Shown here in pieces: positions 60,836 to 64,000 of a DNA stretch of 64,000 bases. The DNA is from Comamonas resistens. GTDB taxonomy: Bacteria > Pseudomonadota > Gammaproteobacteria > Burkholderiales > Burkholderiaceae_C. The stretch lies in assembly GCF_030064165.1 (NCBI RefSeq), contig NZ_CP125947.1:3596001-3660000 (forward strand), in the 5' to 3' direction. The notes below the pieces were generated by a model. The model did not search any database, was not told the origin of the DNA, and worked only from the letters and a program-made list of their open reading frames with translations. The translations under genes were made by a program, and so were the position numbers. Numbering within the stretch: the first letter of the stretch is position 1; every line of letters starts with the position of its first letter.

Positions 60836-61174
60836 ATGTCGCACTATCTCGTCGAACTCTATACGCCCAATGCCGCATGGCGGGCATTGCCAGTCGAAAA
60901 CCGTCAGCGATTTCTGGATGGCATTCAGGCTGCAATGGGCGAACTGTCCAGCCTGGGCGTTGAAGTGTTGGCCTTGGGCGAAACGGATAAGCGTATCGAC
61001 CGCGCCAGCGAACACCGTTTTTTGGGTATCTGGCGCTTCCCTGACATCCAAGCCAGAAACGCGCTGCTGGCTGGCATAAAGGCGAGCGGCTGGTACGACT
61101 ATTTCGACCATGTGAATGCTGCCAGTGACGCTGGCGGCTTTACTACTCACTTGGCCGCATTGGCGGCCGGGTGA
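60836..61174 (+). CDS. Small protein, DUF6616-like
   Basis: A 112-aa protein beginning MSHYLVELYTPNAAWRALP, with an alpha/beta layout resembling dimeric ferredoxin-fold proteins. It probably belongs to DUF6616, from memory of the N-terminal motif. The start follows AAGGAG. It closes the MarR-AlkD operon, 14 bp after the HEAT gene, and ends before a strong terminator. Function unknown; the operon suggests a role linked to chemical stress. Confidence 0.72.
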   Translation: MSHYLVELYTPNAAWRALPVENRQRFLDGIQAAMGELSSLGVEVLALGETDKRIDRASEHRFLGIWRFPDIQARNALLAGIKASGWYDYFDHVNAASDAGGFTTHLAALAAG

Positions 61175-61241
61175 TGATCTTCCGCCACGCCACCGTCTGA
61201 TTGAAGGCGGCGGCGTGGCGGGTTGGCTTTGGGCCTTGAAA

Positions 61242-61273
61242 CCGGGCGCGGCCGCCGCCGCGCCCGGATTTTT
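61242..61273 (+). terminator. Rho-independent terminator after the MarR operon
   Basis: CCGGGCGCGG and CCGCGCCCGG form a perfect 10-bp stem around CCGCCG, followed by ATTTTT on the plus strand. It closes the MarR-AlkD-DUF6616 unit. Confidence 0.9.
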
Positions 61274-61322
61274 GACCACCAGCCCCAGGGCAGAACGGCT
61301 TGGGGCTGGCACGAATGAGGGG

Positions 61323-61532
61323 CTATTCCTTCGTCTCGACAATCCACCACACGGCACGCGGCAAGGCGCGGCCCGTGATGGGATGCAGGTCTGTCAGATC
61401 GGCGCTGGCAGTCCAGCCGCGAGGCGGGCGGTAGCCGCGCACATCGCCATCGCCATGCCAGCGGCGGGCGCGTACCGTGCCGGGGGCGTAGGTCGCGGCC
61501 ATGCGGGGGCGGTTCGTGGTGTCGTGGCTCAT
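61323..61532 (-). CDS. Small conserved ICE protein, 69 aa
   Basis: A 69-aa basic protein beginning MSHDTTNRPRMAATYAPGTVRARRW and ending WWIVETKE. It is downstream of the ParB gene with an AAGGA site before ATG 61532. The composition, rich in Arg, Trp and Pro, is unlike a random frame. Not recognised as a named family; it looks like the conserved small protein often found beside parB in these elements. Confidence 0.7.
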   Translation of the reverse strand: MSHDTTNRPRMAATYAPGTVRARRWHGDGDVRGYRPPRGWTASADLTDLHPITGRALPRAVWWIVETKE

Positions 61533-61552
61533 GGGGGGAATCCTTGGCATGA

Positions 61553-61578
61553 AGCGCCCCGGCCGGAACCGGGGCGCT
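61553..61578. other. Hairpin between parB and the 69-aa gene
   Basis: AGCGCCCCGG and CCGGGGCGCT pair perfectly around CCGGAA. No U-tract follows on either strand, so it is more likely an attenuator or mRNA-stabilising stem than a terminator. Confidence 0.6.
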
Positions 61579-61593
61579 ATCTGTGGTGCAAGG

Positions 61594-63663
61594 TCACGCG
61601 GCCAGTGCCTCGGCCTGCGGCTGTTCATCCGCCACGGCGGGGACTTCCTCCGGCTGTTCGGCTTCCACCGCCGCCGCGTCCTGCTGCGGGCCTTCGGCGC
61701 GGAAGATGGCGGGCATCCATCCGGTGCCATCGGCCAGCCGTTCGGCTTCGCTGGCGATGTCGCCTTTCTTCAACTTCGCCAGCCGGGTGACGTGCGAGGG
61801 TGCGAACGCGCCGACGGCTTCCAGAATCGCGGCCTTCGGCACACGCTGGAAATAGCCGTCTGCGGTCGGCTGCCACCATGCCGCCATGTCCAGCCCCACG
61901 GCCTGCGCCAGTTCCGCGCCCGGCTGGTGCGGCGTGGCGCGGGGTGTCACCACGTCCACCGTGGAAGCCACGCACACGGCCAGCAGCCGCACCAGTTCAT
62001 CCTGCGATTTCGCCAGCAGCGCGGCGAACAGTTCGGCGCTGTCCTCCGGCAAGGCTTCGCCCGCGACTTCCTGCAAGGTGCGCAGCGCCACGGCGGCAGG
62101 CGATTCCGACACGTCCGGGGCAAGGCTTTCGAGCCGGTCTTGCTGTTTCAGGCTCACACCCAGCGGCAGATCATGGCCGTAGTAGCTTTCCTGCAAGACG
62201 GTCTGCACCATGCCATGCACCAGTGCGGCCAACGCCACCTGCGGATGCCGGGCGACTTCGATTTGCAGCGCGGCGGTACGGTGAGCACTCAACCGCTGCG
62301 CCAGACGGTCAGACATGGCGGCGGTCTTGGGCGGGTCGTCGTCCTCGCCTTCGTCGTCGTTGTCGGCTTCGCCTTCGCTGGCGAAACCCTGCCGCAGCCG
62401 TTCCAGCGTGCGCAGCGCCTTGGCTTCCGCTTCGCGCAGCAGCCCGCGATGAATCACGGCCTGCCCGTCGCGGTCGATGGTGACGATGGCACCGGCTGCG
62501 GCCTTCACGTTGGCCGCATAGTCCAGCAAACCATCTTCCAGCGCCTGCAACTGCTCGCCCAGGCGTTCGCCTTCCTCCTGCAAGGCGTCGGCCTTTTCTT
62601 CGTCCTCGGCGTCCAGGGCGGCATCCACGGCCTCGGCCAGCGCCTGCATCTTGGTTTGCAGCTTCTCGATGCGTTGGGCTTCGCGCTTGTTCGGGCTGCG
62701 GCGCTGCCTCGGGGCGCGCTGGAAGGCTTGCAGGTCGGCATGGGTCGCGCCGGGGGTGGCATCCACCCATGCCCAGCCTTCGGCCTTCACCTCGGCGGCA
62801 AGGCTGGCCAGCTTGTCCTGCGCCAGCCGTTCCAGCAACGTGGCATCGGTCAGATACACGCCACTATCGGCTTCCGCGAACAGATCGCGGCGGGTGCCAC
62901 CGCCTGCGGCCTCGTAAGCATTCAGCCCAACGAAGCGCACCAGCGGATGCCGGTGGGCATCAATCTCGCGCTCCGTCAGGCGGTCGCGCAGGTTGTGCGG
63001 GCTGCGCTGCCATGTCGGCGCATTGTAGAACGCGGCTTCCTGTGCGGTGTGGTCGTCGGTGATGGCAAGTGCCATCAACTGGTCAAGGCTCACGGCGTCG
63101 GCTCGATAGTCGGCCAGCAGGCGCGGCGACACGTTGGCGAGTTTCAGGCGACGCTGCACCACCAGCGGCGTGACGCTGAAATCGGCGGCAATGTCCTCGA
63201 TGGGGCGGCCTTCGGCCACCAGCGCGGCAAATGCCTCGAACTGGTCGGCGGGGTGCATGGCTTCACGCTGCACGTTCTCGGTCAGGCTGGCGGTGCGGGC
63301 AGTGCCATCGGCCACCAACAGGCAAGGCACCTCCCATTCCTTGCTGATGCGGTGCTTCTTCGCCAGCAACTTGAGGGCGGCAAGGCGACGGCCTCCGGCC
63401 ACGACTTCGTAACGCTCACCGTCAGCGGTCGCGGTCACGATCAGGTTTTGCAACAGGCCGACACGCTGGATGCTGGCGGCGAGTTCAGAAATCGACATGC
63501 GCGGGGTCTTGCGCACGTTGCGGCCCGTGGGGCGCGACACCAGCCGCGACAGCGGCACCAGAATCAGATTCTTGCTCGGGTCGGCGGCTTCCAGCAGCAC
63601 GGCAGGCGCGGCGCTGGCTGCGGCGTGGATGGCTTGGGCTTCGGTGTGGTTGATAGCGTTCAT
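61594..63663 (-). CDS. parB: Large ParB/Spo0J-family protein
   Basis: A 689-aa protein. Residues about 30-130 form the ParB/sulfiredoxin-like nucleotide-binding domain (NVRKTPRMSISELAASIQRVGLLQNLIV and a GERYEVVAGGRRLAALKLL motif). A helix-turn-helix follows (FSVTPLVVQRRLKLANVS). There is a long coiled-coil and an acidic linker (EGEADNDDEGEDDD) near residue 430. The rest is an unusual C-terminal extension, so it is about twice a normal ParB. It is far from parA and has no neighbouring ParA, so it may regulate rather than segregate. AAGGAG precedes the start. Confidence 0.85.
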   Translation of the reverse strand: MNAINHTEAQAIHAAASAAPAVLLEAADPSKNLILVPLSRLVSRPTGRNVRKTPRMSISELAASIQRVGLLQNLIVTATADGERYEVVAGGRRLAALKLLAKKHRISKEWEVPCLLVADGTARTASLTENVQREAMHPADQFEAFAALVAEGRPIEDIAADFSVTPLVVQRRLKLANVSPRLLADYRADAVSLDQLMALAITDDHTAQEAAFYNAPTWQRSPHNLRDRLTEREIDAHRHPLVRFVGLNAYEAAGGGTRRDLFAEADSGVYLTDATLLERLAQDKLASLAAEVKAEGWAWVDATPGATHADLQAFQRAPRQRRSPNKREAQRIEKLQTKMQALAEAVDAALDAEDEEKADALQEEGERLGEQLQALEDGLLDYAANVKAAAGAIVTIDRDGQAVIHRGLLREAEAKALRTLERLRQGFASEGEADNDDEGEDDDPPKTAAMSDRLAQRLSAHRTAALQIEVARHPQVALAALVHGMVQTVLQESYYGHDLPLGVSLKQQDRLESLAPDVSESPAAVALRTLQEVAGEALPEDSAELFAALLAKSQDELVRLLAVCVASTVDVVTPRATPHQPGAELAQAVGLDMAAWWQPTADGYFQRVPKAAILEAVGAFAPSHVTRLAKLKKGDIASEAERLADGTGWMPAIFRAEGPQQDAAAVEAEQPEEVPAVADEQPQAEALAA

Positions 63664-63705
63664 GGTGAAAACTCCTTGCGATGATGGAATGCAGCAGCGA
63701 ATAAC

Positions 63706-63735
63706 GCGGCAAGGGTTGCTGCCAGCCCCTGCCGC
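63706..63735. other. Hairpin between the DUF932 gene and parB
   Basis: GCGGCAAGGG and CCCCTGCCGC pair at nine of ten positions around a 10-nt loop. It lies in the 81-bp gap between the two minus-strand genes, without a U-tract, so an attenuator is possible. Confidence 0.45.
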
Positions 63736-63744
63736 GCAGGGAAA

Positions 63745-64000
63745 TCAGGCTTTCAACTGGCGCAGGCCATCAGCCAACAGCCACAGGGCGCGATTCAGGC
63801 GCACATCGGAATCAATGCCCTGCACCGGGCGGGTCTGCTGGCGGCGTCCGTTGGCGCTGCGTCCAGACAAACCACCTTTGGTCAGGTTTTCCTGTACGCG
63901 GTTGAAGGTCATCCACAAGTCCGGGCGGCGGTCGTCGAACCGGCGCGGCATCAGGATTTGCGATTCGGTGATGGGTGCGGGCTTGTCCGGGTCGTCGTAC
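63745..64000 (-). CDS. DUF932 domain protein (5' part beyond window)
   Basis: C-terminal 84 residues of a larger protein whose frame stays open to the window edge (ITESQILMPRRFDDRRPDLWMTFNRVQENLTKGGLSGRS...). This is the conserved end of DUF932/phage-plasmid-like proteins, about 270-300 aa in full, common next to parB in Tn4371-type elements. Function unknown. The 81-bp gap to parB suggests the same operon. Confidence 0.8.
   Translation of the reverse strand, partial: YDDPDKPAPITESQILMPRRFDDRRPDLWMTFNRVQENLTKGGLSGRSANGRRQQTRPVQGIDSDVRLNRALWLLADGLRQLKA

Larger units (their letters stand above)
31811..64000. mobile_element. Tn4371-type integrative conjugative element (trb end through maintenance region; integrase end beyond window)
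   Basis: Gene content and order match Tn4371-family elements: repA, parA, traF, relaxase, LysR (traR), traG and trbBCDEJLFGI, with DUF2274, DUF736, DUF2285, DUF2840, DUF2958 and AlpA-like proteins. All core genes run on the minus strand. Cargo modules interrupt the core at three places (45.4-48.9, 56.7-58.2 and 59.5-61.2 kb). The left limit is approximate: it must fall between the DUF2274 stop (31876) and the AT-rich islet gene (31671). The integrase and other end lie past base 64000. Confidence 0.88.

Noticed and set aside
61501..63684. 727-codon open frame on the plus strand across the parB gene
   Set aside because: Antisense to a protein with clear ParB domains; such long antisense frames are common at this GC content.

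Overview
The window reads as high-GC chromosomal DNA of a Comamonadaceae bacterium, most likely Comamonas or a close relative such as Delftia. This rests on protein-level resemblance and gene content: an Entner-Doudoroff gluconate locus with a TRAP transporter, a VanA-type Rieske demethylase beside glutathione-dependent formaldehyde oxidation, and cydDCABX. About 31.8 kb to the right edge is a Tn4371-type integrative conjugative element (ICE), truncated by the window. Its transfer (trb) end faces the chromosome; its integrase end lies beyond base 64000.

Chromosomal part, left to right. (1) 1-4.3 kb: a 5'-truncated Rieske oxygenase, a xylose-isomerase-like TIM-barrel protein, S-(hydroxymethyl)glutathione dehydrogenase and S-formylglutathione hydrolase. 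O-demethylation releases formaldehyde, which the last two enzymes oxidise to formate. (2) 4.4-10.5 kb: a phosphonate locus, phnD-phnC-phnE, a phosphonate-type Fe-alcohol dehydrogenase and phosphonoacetaldehyde hydrolase, divergent from a LysR regulator; no 2-aminoethylphosphonate transaminase is present. (3) 10.6-16.1 kb: a DUF1090 protein, a SMI1/KNR4-like protein with a co-encoded partner, a PA0069-type radical SAM gene with a LexA-type SOS box at its start, rnk, an acyltransferase and a GbsR/MarR regulator. (4) 16.1-23.6 kb: gntR repressor, gntK, a three-part TRAP transporter, edd and eda. This is a complete gluconate-to-pyruvate/G3P path, with two identical operator copies. (5) 23.6-30.0 kb: the cytochrome bd operon cydDCABX, with an ANR/FNR-like site and two perfect dyads upstream. 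(6) 30.0-31.8 kb: an AT-richer junction islet with two unrecognised genes.

ICE part, almost all on the minus strand. Read in the direction of transcription from the right edge: a DUF932 protein (partial), a large ParB-like protein and a 69-aa protein. A plus-strand cargo block follows (MarR, AlkD-like HEAT protein, small partner), then DUF736 in a long non-coding stretch bounded by 92-bp direct repeats. A second plus-strand pair is XRE plus HNH nuclease. The maintenance genes come next: DUF2958, DUF2285, AlpA-like and repA, then an iteron array. A chain parA - RHH - DUF2840 - traF - 154-aa ORF - relaxase follows, in which every junction is an ATGA overlap. Cargo is then a TetR regulator divergent from MFS / AtzG-like / AtzE-like amidase. 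Last are LysR (traR), an EexN-like lipoprotein, a terminator, and traG-CopG-trbBCDEJLFGI-DUF2274.

The cargo could serve uptake and hydrolysis of an unidentified amide, alkylation-damage repair and defence against foreign DNA. The most unusual observations are the SOS box, the repA-parA iterons and nearby dyad, the coupled 154-aa ORF with an internal inverted repeat in the expected oriT region, the direct repeats around DUF736, and the MarR operator that covers the gene's first ATG.
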